From Gemmatimonadaceae bacterium (lineage in GTDB: Bacteria; Gemmatimonadota; Gemmatimonadetes; Gemmatimonadales; Gemmatimonadaceae): a DNA stretch of 64,000 bases. A model generated the notes under the pieces. It made no database searches and had not been told where the DNA came from. It worked only from the letters and a program-made list of their open reading frames with translations. The position numbers were made by a program, and so were the translations under genes. Positions 1 through 8,402 of the stretch are shown here, piece after piece. Numbering within the stretch: position 1 is the first letter of the stretch; the number at the start of each line of letters is the position of its first letter. The DNA lies in NCBI GenBank assembly GCA_037721215.1, contig JBBJNV010000014.1:38626-102625 (forward strand), read 5' to 3'.

Positions 1-737
1 ACGGAACGACTGTGCATGGTGCACAGTCGCTGATTGCGGGGCGCCGGCTGGAACCCATCACCTACTATCACCGTGAAGGACCGATCGGCGACTTTTTCAG
101 AAGCACGACAGCAAGTGCGATCCCTCGCCGTCGCGTTGCTGTCGTCGGGCTCGGCACGGGAACGCTGGCCTGCTATGGACGCGCCGGAGAAGAATGGACT
201 TATCACGAGATCGATCCGGTGGTCGCGAAAATTGCGAGGGATCCGCGGTTCTTTACACTCCTGCGCGATTGCCCGCCGGCAGTCAAGATCGTTCTCGGCG
301 ATGCCCGTCTGACATTGGGCACGGCTGGAGGCGCCGCACGATACGATATTCTGATTCTCGATGCGTTCAGCTCTGATGCGATTCCCGTGCATCTTCTCAC
401 GCGGGAGGCAGTAGCTCTTTATTTCCGGGCGCTTGCGCCAGGCGGTGCCATCGCCATGCACATCAGCAACCGGCACCTTGACCTGGAGCCTGTCGTCGCC
501 GCCATCGCGCGCGATCTCGGAGTCGCAGCGCTTGTTCGGCGCGATCTTCCGGTCCCTCCGCAGGCCCAGCTGTCCACCGGCCGTGCCCAGTCGGTCTGGG
601 TAGCGCTGGCGCGCTCGAGAAACGACCTTGGCGGGCTCACGGCCGACAAGCGGTGGGAGCAGCTCCGCAGGCGTAACGACATCAAATCGTGGACAGACGA
701 TTACTCGAACGTCGCGCGTATTTTTGCGTGGCGATGA
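1..737 (+). CDS. Spermidine synthase-like SAM-dependent protein (3' part)
   Basis: The reading frame is open from the window edge, and the residues before the first GTG (position 12) continue a family-like GTTVHGAQS stretch, so the gene starts outside the window. Visible motifs are the Rossmann SAM-binding loop VVGLGTGTLACYG, the acidic end of the next strand (YHEIDP), GDARLTL, and LDAFSSDAIPVHLLT. These match the spermidine synthase/SpeE-like fold, often the C-terminal half of a longer membrane-anchored fusion. The family moves aminopropyl groups or acts as an uncharacterised methyltransferase-like enzyme. Whether this one makes polyamines cannot be decided without its N-terminus. Confidence 0.8.
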   Translation, partial: GTTVHGAQSLIAGRRLEPITYYHREGPIGDFFRSTTASAIPRRRVAVVGLGTGTLACYGRAGEEWTYHEIDPVVAKIARDPRFFTLLRDCPPAVKIVLGDARLTLGTAGGAARYDILILDAFSSDAIPVHLLTREAVALYFRALAPGGAIAMHISNRHLDLEPVVAAIARDLGVAALVRRDLPVPPQAQLSTGRAQSVWVALARSRNDLGGLTADKRWEQLRRRNDIKSWTDDYSNVARIFAWR

Positions 738-1069
738 GGTGCTGCAACCCGCCGCTCTTATCATCGCAATGAATGCGGCAGTCTTCTAACCCGGGCTGCA
801 GTGCGAGCCAGAGGACCATCGATCCATACCGGGATGTTCCCTTCATTTGGCCGCCTCAGCACGACAATGAGCGCTGGCAAGTACAGCCCTGGCAGGACAT
901 AGGGAGCGGCCACTCAGGAAACAGTACCAGCGAAAACAGCGTGATGGCTGCGGCACTGAAGGCGCCCCGCCATGTCGTGCGTACGTAACTTGACGTATGG
1001 GCAGCAGACGGCCACCGGCCATACCTTGGCGAACTCAATGCGAGAATTCCTGTGCCTTCAGGAGGCTGC
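738..1069. other. Intergenic region with a possible decayed membrane-protein fragment
   Basis: No convincing intact gene lies here. On the minus strand around 860-1000, two frames carry short hydrophobic stretches (for example SAAAITLFSLVLFPEWPLP in one frame and LPGLYLPALIVVLRRP in another). They could be a frameshifted remnant of a membrane protein, but this is weak. The last bases hold the ribosome-binding site AGGAGG (1060-1065) of the next gene. Confidence 0.3.
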
Positions 1070-2356
1070 ATGCCCACGAGTCAAAATTTCTCTGGTCAAG
1101 CGATATCTGTTGTCGACCCGGTTACAGCGAGGGCCGGCTGGCCCCGTCTCGCCCCGATTTATCCAGCGCTTCGATTGGATTTGACCACTGCACATGTGGT
1201 CGCTGCCGCGGCTCGCCTTGTTGCTTATAAAACGACTCTTTGCCGAGAGGACGTCGAAAAAAGTTGGGAAGGAGGCGAGGCCGTTGCCTTTCTCTCGGTA
1301 CGATCCGCCTTTACGGCGCTACTGGAGGCACTTGACTGGCCCGCAGGAAGCGAGATTCTGATCACCGGCATTAACATCGTCGACATGGCGCGCATCATCC
1401 AGTCTTTCGGGCATATCGCCGTGCCCATCGATCTAATGTCTTCGACTCTAGCGCCCGACCCCGCCGAAATCCAGACAAGGATCGGGCCTGCCACTCGCGG
1501 TTTAGTCGTAGCGCATCTCTTTGGGGGCCACATCGACATGGCTCCGATCCTGGACGTTGCACGCAGACACCACCTCCTCGTAGTAGAGGATTCTGCCCAG
1601 GCGTACACAACGCAACGGGCTTCGGAAGCACGCCAAGGCGATGTACGGTTCTTCAGCTTTGGGTTGCTCAAGACAGGCACTGCCTTGGGCGGAGCCATCG
1701 CAGAAGTCGGCGACCCTGGACTTCGGCAGTTGATGCGAAACGTCCAAAGCCGCTGGCCGATGCAATCCAGATCCTGCTACGCGGCCAAGGTAGCGAAAGC
1801 GTTCATGTTTCTGGTGTTGCAAAGGCCACGGGAGTATGCTGTCTTCTTCTCGGTTTGCGCTGCTGCAGGTTCGTCGGCCACCGCTGTTCTGCGAAGATTG
1901 ACACGCGGATTTGGCAATCACGACGTGTTTGCGCTTCTCAGGGCGTTGAGGCAACAGCCGTGCGCACCACTGCTGGCAATGCTGGCGTGGCGGTTATCCA
2001 ACGAGGACGGCCAACGCGTGGCTCGCCGCAAGGCGACTGGTGAGAGAATCATGGCAAGCATGGCCGGTCTCAGCGAGGCCGGGCTTACCCTGCTGGGAAA
2101 CAGCCAGGCTCGGCATAGCCACTGGCTTCTACCCGTTTGTGTGTCGGACCCCGTCGCGCTTCGGAACGACCTGATGCTTGCCGGATTCGACGCGCATGGC
2201 GCATCGAATGTGGATGCTATTGGCGGATCGCGGGTAACAGCGATGATACGCGGGCTCGTGTTCCTGCCGTGTTATCCCGAGATGAACGAGGCCGCTAGCG
2301 ACCAGCTGTGCGGGGTAGTACGGGCTCACTGTCTCTCACGCAGCCAGATTGGATAG
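1070..2356 (+). CDS. DegT/DnrJ/EryC1/StrS-family PLP aminotransferase-like protein
   Basis: About 428 residues with the fold-type I PLP layout of sugar aminotransferases: SVRSAFTALLEAL near the N-terminus (the cofactor phosphate region), LVVAHLFGGHIDM, the aspartate motif VVEDSAQAY, and the lysine region FFSFGLLKTGTALGG, whose Lys (about residue 201) should bind PLP. Family members aminate nucleotide-linked keto sugars. A GTG at 1052 is in frame, but ATG 1070 has AGGAGG four bases upstream and is preferred. The C-terminal half (HSHWLLPVCVSDP, LVFLPCYPEM) also fits. No sugar-nucleotide genes are next to it, so substrate and pathway are unknown. Confidence 0.8.
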   Translation: MPTSQNFSGQAISVVDPVTARAGWPRLAPIYPALRLDLTTAHVVAAAARLVAYKTTLCREDVEKSWEGGEAVAFLSVRSAFTALLEALDWPAGSEILITGINIVDMARIIQSFGHIAVPIDLMSSTLAPDPAEIQTRIGPATRGLVVAHLFGGHIDMAPILDVARRHHLLVVEDSAQAYTTQRASEARQGDVRFFSFGLLKTGTALGGAIAEVGDPGLRQLMRNVQSRWPMQSRSCYAAKVAKAFMFLVLQRPREYAVFFSVCAAAGSSATAVLRRLTRGFGNHDVFALLRALRQQPCAPLLAMLAWRLSNEDGQRVARRKATGERIMASMAGLSEAGLTLLGNSQARHSHWLLPVCVSDPVALRNDLMLAGFDAHGASNVDAIGGSRVTAMIRGLVFLPCYPEMNEAASDQLCGVVRAHCLSRSQIG

Positions 2357-2505
2357 CGGCGTCGCGGAGGTCGCCGGCTTTCATTCCGGCACACCAAATT
2401 CATCCGCTTTGCTCGGCGAAAACTAGATCGATACTATAGCTGAGGTGCAGCAAACTACGTCAGCAAAGGCGATCCCAATCCAGGATCTCGCAAACGAACT
2501 CGACT

Positions 2506-2820
2506 CTAAGCGCCTGTGACGGGTGTCGAGAGGGCGGGGCTCGGCTCTTCCGAAGGAATTGGACGGGCCGGTTTATGCCAGACCGGCCTCTGATGCACCG
2601 GGCGCGCCTTGATGGCCAGCACTTCAGCGTAGTAGGCGACAACCCGCTCCTGAACTGACTTCCTGGTATCGCTGGGCTGCGCCTCGAAAGGAGCGTAGCG
2701 CGTACTCCCCTCGTCGTTGACACGGAACCACCACCACGGCGGCGCTCCGGCGTGCCGGGGGGTCTCTACCGAACAGAAGAACGTGCGTCCCGCATCCACG
2801 AACTCGAATTCCTTGATCAC
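2506..2820 (-). CDS. Small conserved-looking protein of unknown function
   Basis: A 104-residue soluble protein, not recognised. The start is a GTG with a good upstream AAGGGG. It opens with MIKEFEFVDAGRTFFCSVET, has an aromatic PPWWWFRV segment, an RKSVQERVVAYYAEVLA helix, and a proline-rich tail (HQRPVWHKPARPIPSEEP). The folded-looking N-terminal 75 residues and the ribosome-binding site support a real gene. It is transcribed away from the MarR gene and shares a 167-bp divergent intergenic region with it, so it may respond to the same regulator. Confidence 0.6.
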   Translation of the reverse strand: MIKEFEFVDAGRTFFCSVETPRHAGAPPWWWFRVNDEGSTRYAPFEAQPSDTRKSVQERVVAYYAEVLAIKARPVHQRPVWHKPARPIPSEEPSPALSTPVTGA

Positions 2821-2962
2821 TTTTCCCCTTGATCGTATGGTGCAATCTACAGCATTATCCGCGAACGATGAACTTTTTGTTTGCGTACTCCTGCAGGGCG
2901 ATTCTGCCTCTCCGGTTCTGCTTCTGACCGGTTTCAGGCAATTGCAGTCGGCCGGGTTGACA

Positions 2963-2982
2963 TTAGGTGTTATAACACCTAA
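2963..2982. promoter_or_regulatory. Perfect 20-bp palindromic operator before the MarR gene
   Basis: TTAGGTGTTATAACACCTAA reads identically on both strands and ends 5 bases before the marR start codon. MarR proteins bind such short palindromes as dimers and usually repress themselves. A degenerate copy lies after the gene at 3476-3495. Confidence 0.85.
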
Positions 2983-2987
2983 TATTT

Positions 2988-3461
2988 ATGTCCATGGCGC
3001 ATAGTCTCCGGCATGAAATAAAACAGAACAAGCAGTTCAGAAGCCGGTACGAGGAAGCTGTCCTCAACATTGCGCGAACCAGTAACATTCTGAGCAATTC
3101 GATGGAGAAGGTGTTCAGGCCACACGGCATCACCGCCACGCAGTACAACGTGTTGCGGATCCTGCGAGGGTCGGAACCGGATGGCCTATGCCGAAATGAG
3201 ATCCGGGACAGGATGCTGAATCGGATGCCGGATGTAACCAGGCTTCTCGACCGCATGGAGGAGGCGGGACTCATCAACCGCGTGCGCGATTCCGACGATC
3301 GACGGCTCGTCACGACGCGAGTGACGAAGACGGGTCGGAAGCTGGTAGATGGCCTCGACGAGGAAGTCGAGAATGAAAACCGCCGGCGGCTTGGGCATCT
3401 GACGGAGCACCAGTTGAAAACACTAATTGGGCTCCTCACCGAAGTCCGGTTTCCGGAATGA
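2988..3461 (+). CDS. MarR-family transcriptional regulator
   Basis: 157 residues, the usual MarR length. The middle holds a winged helix-turn-helix: ATQYNVLRILRGSEPDGL, then EIRDRMLNRMPDVTRLLDRME (recognition helix), and the wing GLINRVRDSDDRRLVTTRVT with the family DxRR motif. A dimerisation helix follows. It should be a cytoplasmic dimeric repressor, possibly sensing a phenolic or redox ligand. The palindrome at 2963-2982 is almost on its start codon, and the related site at 3476-3495 precedes a DoxX gene, a common MarR target, that is now broken. Start ATG 2988 is chosen; ATG 2994 is an alternative. Confidence 0.92.
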   Translation: MSMAHSLRHEIKQNKQFRSRYEEAVLNIARTSNILSNSMEKVFRPHGITATQYNVLRILRGSEPDGLCRNEIRDRMLNRMPDVTRLLDRMEEAGLINRVRDSDDRRLVTTRVTKTGRKLVDGLDEEVENENRRRLGHLTEHQLKTLIGLLTEVRFPE

Positions 3462-3475
3462 TTTTTTTAGCCGGA

Positions 3476-3495
3476 ATAGGTGTTATCACACCAAG
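3476..3495. promoter_or_regulatory. Second, imperfect MarR-type operator
   Basis: ATAGGTGTTATCACACCAAG keeps the TAGGTGTTA half of the 2963-2982 palindrome exactly and most of the other half (CACACC for AACACC). It lies between the marR stop and the DoxX remnant, where an operator for a regulated downstream gene would be expected. Confidence 0.7.
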
Positions 3496-3534
3496 TAGTA
3501 TCACCCTTAGTTTCATTAAAAGGAGACGTAGAAA

Positions 3535-3731
3535 ATGCTGATCTCAGGACCAATACCGAACGCCATATCGATAGCGCACTGGCTATTGTCCGAATCGTCA
3601 CAGGCTCGATCTTCATCGCTCACGGTGCGCAGAAGCTGTTTGTCTTCGGCATACCTGGAGTTACCGGTGCATTCACGCAGATGGGCGTTCCAATGCCAGG
3701 AATCGTCGGGCCCGCAATTGCCAGGAGTTAA
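3535..3731 (+). pseudogene. DoxX-family membrane protein, frameshifted and truncated
   Basis: The frame ending at 3731 encodes [20 protein letters not shown] and then [19 protein letters not shown], the first membrane segment and conserved loop of DoxX-type proteins. It stops after the first transmembrane segment, whereas DoxX proteins have about 130 residues and four. A good ribosome-binding site (AAAGGAGAC) precedes ATG 3535, but that ATG is in the +1 frame relative to the DoxX body, so a one-base shift near the start also separates start from body. With a MarR-type operator just upstream, this looks like the former target of the neighbouring regulator. Confidence 0.75.
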
Positions 3732-3870
3732 CAACCGGCAAAAGGACGGGCGGAGACCACGTACTCCATTCAACGGCTGGCGGCTGAGTCGGAGGTTCAC
3801 CGCATCCGGTAAGAATCTGGATGCCAGCAAGACAGAATGTGAGCCGGCAAAAGCATACTGACATTTTCAT
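3673..3870 (-). pseudogene. Possible truncated lipoprotein start facing the DoxX remnant
   Basis: From ATG 3870, with GGAG five bases upstream, the frame reads a lipoprotein signal peptide (MKMSVCFCRLTFCLAGIQ then lipobox LTGC) followed by GEPPTQPPAVEW. This resembles the post-lipobox start of the Ig-repeat lipoprotein elsewhere in this window (GCGDGPTRPPPAV). After about residue 35 it is merely the opposite strand of the DoxX fragment. It is best read as the 5' end of a lipoprotein gene cut at the same junction (about 3730-3770) that truncated DoxX. Chance is possible. Confidence 0.35.
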
Positions 3871-4121
3871 GAGTTCTCCATTGTGACAGGTTGATCGTTC
3901 GACACGAATCTGGCGACCACTGCTCATCTCGAACTCAGTAGAGTCTCATGCTTCAGTCAATTAGCTATCATCTTTCACTCAATTGGCTAATTGAGGCCTC
4001 AATTTCTCAGCGCTGACGAATTTCTTGTTGCGTTTTGCCGAAGGTCTGGGGTTCACTCTTTTGACTGGATCTCCGAATGCGGCTTCGCCTGAGGGCATAG
4101 GCGCAGTCAACGACTGCAGAT

Positions 4122-4151
4122 AAAAAGGCTCCCGCCTTCGGGAGCCTTTTT
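4122..4151. terminator. Bidirectional intrinsic terminator
   Basis: AAAAAGGCTCCCG, a four-base CCTT loop, then CGGGAGCCTTTTT: a GC-rich stem flanked by A and T runs, able to stop transcription from either side. It lies just past the 3' end of tRNA-Ala, which is transcribed leftward. Between 3871 and 4121 I see no gene. Confidence 0.85.
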
Positions 4152-4173
4152 GCGATTTCACGGCCTTAGTCGA

Positions 4174-4246
4174 TGGAGCGTACAGGGATCGAACCTGCGA
4201 CCTCCTGGTTGCAAACCAGGCGCTCTCCCAACTGAGCTAACGCCCC
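4174..4246 (-). tRNA. tRNA-Ala (TGC)
   Basis: Reverse-complement cloverleaf beginning GGGGCGTTAGCTCAGTTGG. The acceptor stem is GGGGCGT with ACGCTCC and discriminator A; the anticodon loop TTTGCAA gives TGC; the T-arm is GCAGG-TTCGATC-CCTGT. The 3' CCA is not encoded. A terminator follows. Confidence 0.97.
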
Positions 4247-4332
4247 GCAATCCAAATATAGCGGGAGACTTCATACTTCCAATTACTCCTCGCCGTCATG
4301 GACAATGCTGCCATCTGTCCGCCGTCGGTGAT

Positions 4333-5655
4333 TTACTCGTGCGCGGGCAGCGGCTCCATCGTCTTTGCATTCACAGGGACCTGCACTTCATCACGAAATG
4401 GCGACGTCATTAACGTCACGCGCATCCGCGGGAATGCATCCATGAACGCCATATAACACAAACCCCAGATCCCGAGATACCCAAGGCCGACCCCGAACTC
4501 CCAGAATCCAAAGGGCAGCTCTTTAGCCGTGGAATACAGCGAGGGATACACTTCCAGATATCGATGGAACCACAAGCCCACCAGAGTGCACGACGCGAAA
4601 AGCGCAAGCGTAGGCAGATACACCTTGGCCGCGCGGGATAACAAACCAAAGAAGGGCATCGCAAACATAAGCACAACCGTGGCGATGGTGAGACCCACCC
4701 ACGGATGGATGAGGCGCAGCCGCGCCCAGTGCGTCTCCTCTCCCAGATTGCCATACCAGATGACGAGATACTGGCCGAACGTCAGATAGCCCCAGAAGGC
4801 AGTGAATGCAAAGCAGAGCTTGCCGAGGTCGTGGAAGTGGTTCTCGGTGATGAGGTCGTAACGGCCGAGGTATTTCCGCCACGTCATGGTGAGAATCGAG
4901 AAACTCGCAAGGGCCGCCACCCACCCGCCCATGAATACCCACCACCCATACATCGTGCTCTGGAAGTGGAGGTCCAGCGACATCGACAGATCCCAGGCCA
5001 GCACAATCCAGAAGAAGGCAAACACGAGACCGAGAACGACCGCGAGCTTGCCCTGCAGTGAGTGCGTGGAATGAATTTCCCGACGCTCGTCCCGGAAACC
5101 GCGACGCATCCGTTCCCTCAGGCCGCGTGCCCACTTCGCGCCAGCTTCGGGAGAACCGCCGACGTCGAGCCTCACCGATGTGTAGATGTACCAGACACTG
5201 AGCGTCGCGATGACACCAAAGCAGAAGATCGAGCGAGGGATCAGGAATGCCGGATTTAGATAAATCTCCTTCTCGTGCACGTGCAGCGCTTCATGCGCCC
5301 AGGGGAAGATGTGCCCTGTTCCCAGGAAAATCACCAGCAGCAGAACGAACGCTACCGGAAGGAACGCAACATAACCTTCAAGAATTCTGATGATCGACCT
5401 CGACCATCGAGCTGTAGTGATTCGCTGAACAGCGACAAACATCACGCCTGCTGAAGAAATGGTGCTGAAGAACAACCAGTTGAACAGCAGCGAGCGCCAC
5501 GCACGGTCCGACCCGGTAAACGCCCCGAACAGGAACACCAGTGTGCCGACAACGGCCAGCACCACGCAAATCAGTTTGAGCTTGCGCGGAATCGGCTTCG
5601 CAGTGCCTTCCAGAATCTCCTGGCGTGTTGGGACGTGCACATCGTGAGTACTCAC
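4333..5655 (-). CDS. actF: Alternative complex III subunit ActF (quinol-oxidoreductase membrane subunit)
   Basis: 440 residues with about ten hydrophobic segments (for example LICVVLAVVGTLVFLFGAFT and FALLLVIFLGTG-like stretches) and an internal histidine-rich loop HEALHVHEKEIYLNP. It is the last gene of the act operon, in the position and size of ActF, a NrfD/PsrC-like homologue of ActC. ActC and ActF form the membrane core that receives electrons from the quinol pool. Its start overlaps the actE stop by four bases, indicating translational coupling. Identification rests on size, topology and gene order. Confidence 0.9.
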   Translation of the reverse strand: MSTHDVHVPTRQEILEGTAKPIPRKLKLICVVLAVVGTLVFLFGAFTGSDRAWRSLLFNWLFFSTISSAGVMFVAVQRITTARWSRSIIRILEGYVAFLPVAFVLLLVIFLGTGHIFPWAHEALHVHEKEIYLNPAFLIPRSIFCFGVIATLSVWYIYTSVRLDVGGSPEAGAKWARGLRERMRRGFRDERREIHSTHSLQGKLAVVLGLVFAFFWIVLAWDLSMSLDLHFQSTMYGWWVFMGGWVAALASFSILTMTWRKYLGRYDLITENHFHDLGKLCFAFTAFWGYLTFGQYLVIWYGNLGEETHWARLRLIHPWVGLTIATVVLMFAMPFFGLLSRAAKVYLPTLALFASCTLVGLWFHRYLEVYPSLYSTAKELPFGFWEFGVGLGYLGIWGLCYMAFMDAFPRMRVTLMTSPFRDEVQVPVNAKTMEPLPAHE

Positions 5656-6449
5656 CGTCGTGCCCTCGACGTGTCGGTCGTCGCTGCAGCATTTGGCGGC
5701 AGTGGGTTTGCTCCCGGAGACGCCACCGTGTCTCTGACCAGAGTCGAATCTCGAACAGGCGCCCCGATGCGGTCCCCAGCCACCGACCCGCGCGTTCCAG
5801 CCACCCGATTCCGCGAATCCATAAACGGCGCAGGCCTCGTCGGCGCAGTGCGGGTGAAGCCAGGAAGCTTGTCTCCTGTCACGCCCGGTGCTGCCAGTGG
5901 CCCGGTCGGCACAGTGCGACCGGCAAGTCCCTGCAGAGCGCGCAGATAATTAACTACGTCCCAGCGGTCCATATCCTCGATTCTGTTATATGAAGGCATG
6001 AGCCCGCGCCCGTTGCGAATCATGCCGAATATGTAGCCGTCGGTTCTACCCTTCGTGATATCGGTGGCGATGCTGATGGCGGGCATCCCGAATTTCGTTG
6101 CCGGCCCATCGCCCAGCGCGGCGTCGCCATGACAAACCGCACAGTTGATCTGATAATACCTGCGACCGTTCGCGAGCGACGAATCGCTGACGGGAGTCGG
6201 ATTGGGGACTCCAGCGAGTGAATCAACGGTAGCGGGAAGCGGAGCGTACGAGACGACGAACCCAGCCACCGCGATTCCTGTAACCGGCACCGAGTTCTGC
6301 GGGTTGCCCCGTGACGGGGTGAGACTGTCCTTCACCGGCTCCCACGTCCAGAGCGACGGCTGCCTCTTGAAATCGGTAAACCACTCACATCCCGTCAGCG
6401 CAAGCAGCGACGGCAGCAGCACGAGTACCAGGCGGGGTCTAACGCGCAC
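5652..6449 (-). CDS. actE: Alternative complex III subunit ActE (monohaem cytochrome c lipoprotein)
   Basis: From GTG 6449 the protein has 265 residues: lipoprotein signal peptide LVLVLLPSLLALTGC, then a cytochrome c domain with the haem site INCAVCHGD and a downstream axial-Met candidate (GRGLMPSYN). The C-terminal 80 residues are low-complexity, rich in Pro, Thr and Arg. The family transfers electrons from the iron-sulphur and haem subunits toward a terminal acceptor on the outer face of the membrane. The frame is open to 6566, but GTG 6449 overlaps the actD stop, has GGAGG upstream, and begins right at the signal peptide. Confidence 0.9.
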   Translation of the reverse strand: MRVRPRLVLVLLPSLLALTGCEWFTDFKRQPSLWTWEPVKDSLTPSRGNPQNSVPVTGIAVAGFVVSYAPLPATVDSLAGVPNPTPVSDSSLANGRRYYQINCAVCHGDAALGDGPATKFGMPAISIATDITKGRTDGYIFGMIRNGRGLMPSYNRIEDMDRWDVVNYLRALQGLAGRTVPTGPLAAPGVTGDKLPGFTRTAPTRPAPFMDSRNRVAGTRGSVAGDRIGAPVRDSTLVRDTVASPGANPLPPNAAATTDTSRARR

Positions 6450-6939
6450 CGCGCACCTCCACCGCCCCGTGCTGCTTGAGCAGCGACTCGGCCGCAGCCG
6501 CCCGATCGGGTGCACACTCAACCCAGATCCCATAATCACCATGGCTGAAGCGACCATCGTAACCAACGGTCATCGTCAGACGCGGAATTCGTGAATTGAT
6601 GAACAACCCGATCACCGTCGACAACCCTCCGAAAAGCACCATCACCTCGAAACCGAAAATGGTGTACGGAACCCACGATGCGATTGCTTTCCCGCCTACT
6701 ACCAGCGGCCAGTAATCCGATACCCAGATTGCAATCCAGAACCCGAACGTCATCCCAAGCAGTCCCCCGATCAGCGTAAACCGCCGCACCACGCTCGGGC
6801 CGCGATCGATTGCGTGCTCGAGTTCATGACGAGGTGTCGGGGAGTACACCGTTATCTCACCCAGCTGCTCTTTTTTCAAGGCGGCGATTGCATCGACCGT
6901 CGCATCGAGCTCACGAAACGCTCCGAGTACTCCAGGCAT
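6439..6939 (-). CDS. actD: Alternative complex III subunit ActD (DUF3341)
   Basis: 166 residues. The N-terminal cytoplasmic ferredoxin-like part starts MPGVLGAFRELDATVDAIA, followed by two transmembrane segments (FTLIGGLLGMTFGFWIAIW and the YTIFGFEVMVLFGGLSTVI region) and a short C-terminal domain. This is the DUF3341 architecture of ActD, a structural subunit attached to ActC. The start abuts the actC stop at 6939 and the stop overlaps the actE start, so the subunits are tightly coupled. Confidence 0.92.
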   Translation of the reverse strand: MPGVLGAFRELDATVDAIAALKKEQLGEITVYSPTPRHELEHAIDRGPSVVRRFTLIGGLLGMTFGFWIAIWVSDYWPLVVGGKAIASWVPYTIFGFEVMVLFGGLSTVIGLFINSRIPRLTMTVGYDGRFSHGDYGIWVECAPDRAAAAESLLKQHGAVEVRGAR

Positions 6940-8402
6940 CAGGCGCGCTCCCCCGGAGTGGCGGGGTCGAAGGGCGCGTGGCGCCCCGCGGGCTCGATTC
7001 CGTGGTCATGACGTTGCCGCATCTTCGGCGGAATGATTTCCTTGACTTCCGATATCGCGATCACGGGAAGCTGCTTGATGAACAGCAGGAACCACATCGA
7101 GAACCAGCCAAAGCTTCCGGCAAGAATTGCAAAATCGACCCAGGTCGGAGCGTAGCCTGACCACTGCCACGGCTCATACTCGTGAGACAGGGACGGCACG
7201 ACGATGACAAACCGCTCAAACCACATGCCGATGTTGATGAAGAACGAAAGAATGAACAGCCATGTCGGGTTTCGGCGCCACTTCTGAACGAACAGCGACA
7301 GCGGCAGGATCATGTTGCAGGTGTAGAGAATCGCTGACGACCACCACCACTGGCCCCAGATCCGGTTCGCAAAAAACTCCTGCTCTACCTCATTGCCACT
7401 GTACCATGCAACGAACCACTCCGTTGAGTATGCACATCCCACCACGAGCGATGTAAACAGGCAGAGCTTCGCTGCGGCGTCCAGATGATTGATGGTGACA
7501 TAGTGCTTGAGACCGAACCACTTCCTGAGCGGGATGATAATTGTGAACACCATCCCGATGCCCGAGAAAATTGCGCCGGCGACAAAGTACGGAGGGAAAA
7601 TCGTCGTGTGCCAACCTGGTGTAAGCGCCATCGCGAAGTCGAACGAAACGACCGAGTGAACCGACAACACCAGCGGCGTCGACAACGCGGCCAGGAACAG
7701 ATAAGCGCGCGCGAAATGTCGCCACTCCCGATCCGAATTCCGCCAGCCGAGCGAGAGGATGCTGAAGATCCGCTTCCTGACGGGATTCTTTTCACGGTCG
7801 CGCAGAACCGCGATGTCAGGTATCAGCCCGACATACAGAAACGTTGACGAAATGGTCAGATACGTAAGAATGGCGAATACGTCCCATACCAGCGGGCTTT
7901 TGAAATTCGGCCATATGTAGCGCCAGTTCGGATACGGAATGAGCCAGAAAAATTTCCACGGACGCCCCAGGTGCAGAATCGGGAACAGCCCTGCGGTCAT
8001 GACGGCGAACACCGTCATCGCTTCTGCGCACCGGTAGATCGTGGTTCTGAATCCGGCTCGGAACAGATAGAGAATCGCCGAGATGAGCGTGCCGGCGTGG
8101 CCGATACCTACCCAGAAAACAAAGGTGATGATGTACACACCCCACATCACCGGCGGGTTGTAACCCGCAACACCGAGTCCTGAATAAATCTGATAGATCC
8201 ACGCGGATGCGCCGATTATCAGGAAAAGGACCGCGATACCGAGCCCGATGAACCACGCAGTGGTTGGATGCAGCGTGGCGGTAATCTCGCGATCGACCTG
8301 CTCGTAATCGCGTACTGCCGGAAGCTGCACATCAGCAGTGGCGATGTTGGGTCGCATTGGCGTCTGTCGATCTTCCCTCGTCGGCCGGGACATCGTCGCC
8401 AT
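6939..8402 (-). CDS. actC: Alternative complex III subunit ActC (NrfD/PsrC-like quinol-binding subunit)
   Basis: 487 residues with about ten transmembrane segments, beginning after a 50-residue cytoplasmic N-terminus (TAWFIGLGIAVLFLIIGASA). Motifs typical of NrfD-type quinol subunits are FWVGIGHAGTLISAILYLFR and AEAMTVFAVMTAGLFPILHL. It oxidises menaquinol or ubiquinol and passes electrons to ActB. Its ATG overlaps the actB stop (TGATG). Confidence 0.94.
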   Translation of the reverse strand: MATMSRPTREDRQTPMRPNIATADVQLPAVRDYEQVDREITATLHPTTAWFIGLGIAVLFLIIGASAWIYQIYSGLGVAGYNPPVMWGVYIITFVFWVGIGHAGTLISAILYLFRAGFRTTIYRCAEAMTVFAVMTAGLFPILHLGRPWKFFWLIPYPNWRYIWPNFKSPLVWDVFAILTYLTISSTFLYVGLIPDIAVLRDREKNPVRKRIFSILSLGWRNSDREWRHFARAYLFLAALSTPLVLSVHSVVSFDFAMALTPGWHTTIFPPYFVAGAIFSGIGMVFTIIIPLRKWFGLKHYVTINHLDAAAKLCLFTSLVVGCAYSTEWFVAWYSGNEVEQEFFANRIWGQWWWSSAILYTCNMILPLSLFVQKWRRNPTWLFILSFFINIGMWFERFVIVVPSLSHEYEPWQWSGYAPTWVDFAILAGSFGWFSMWFLLFIKQLPVIAISEVKEIIPPKMRQRHDHGIEPAGRHAPFDPATPGERA

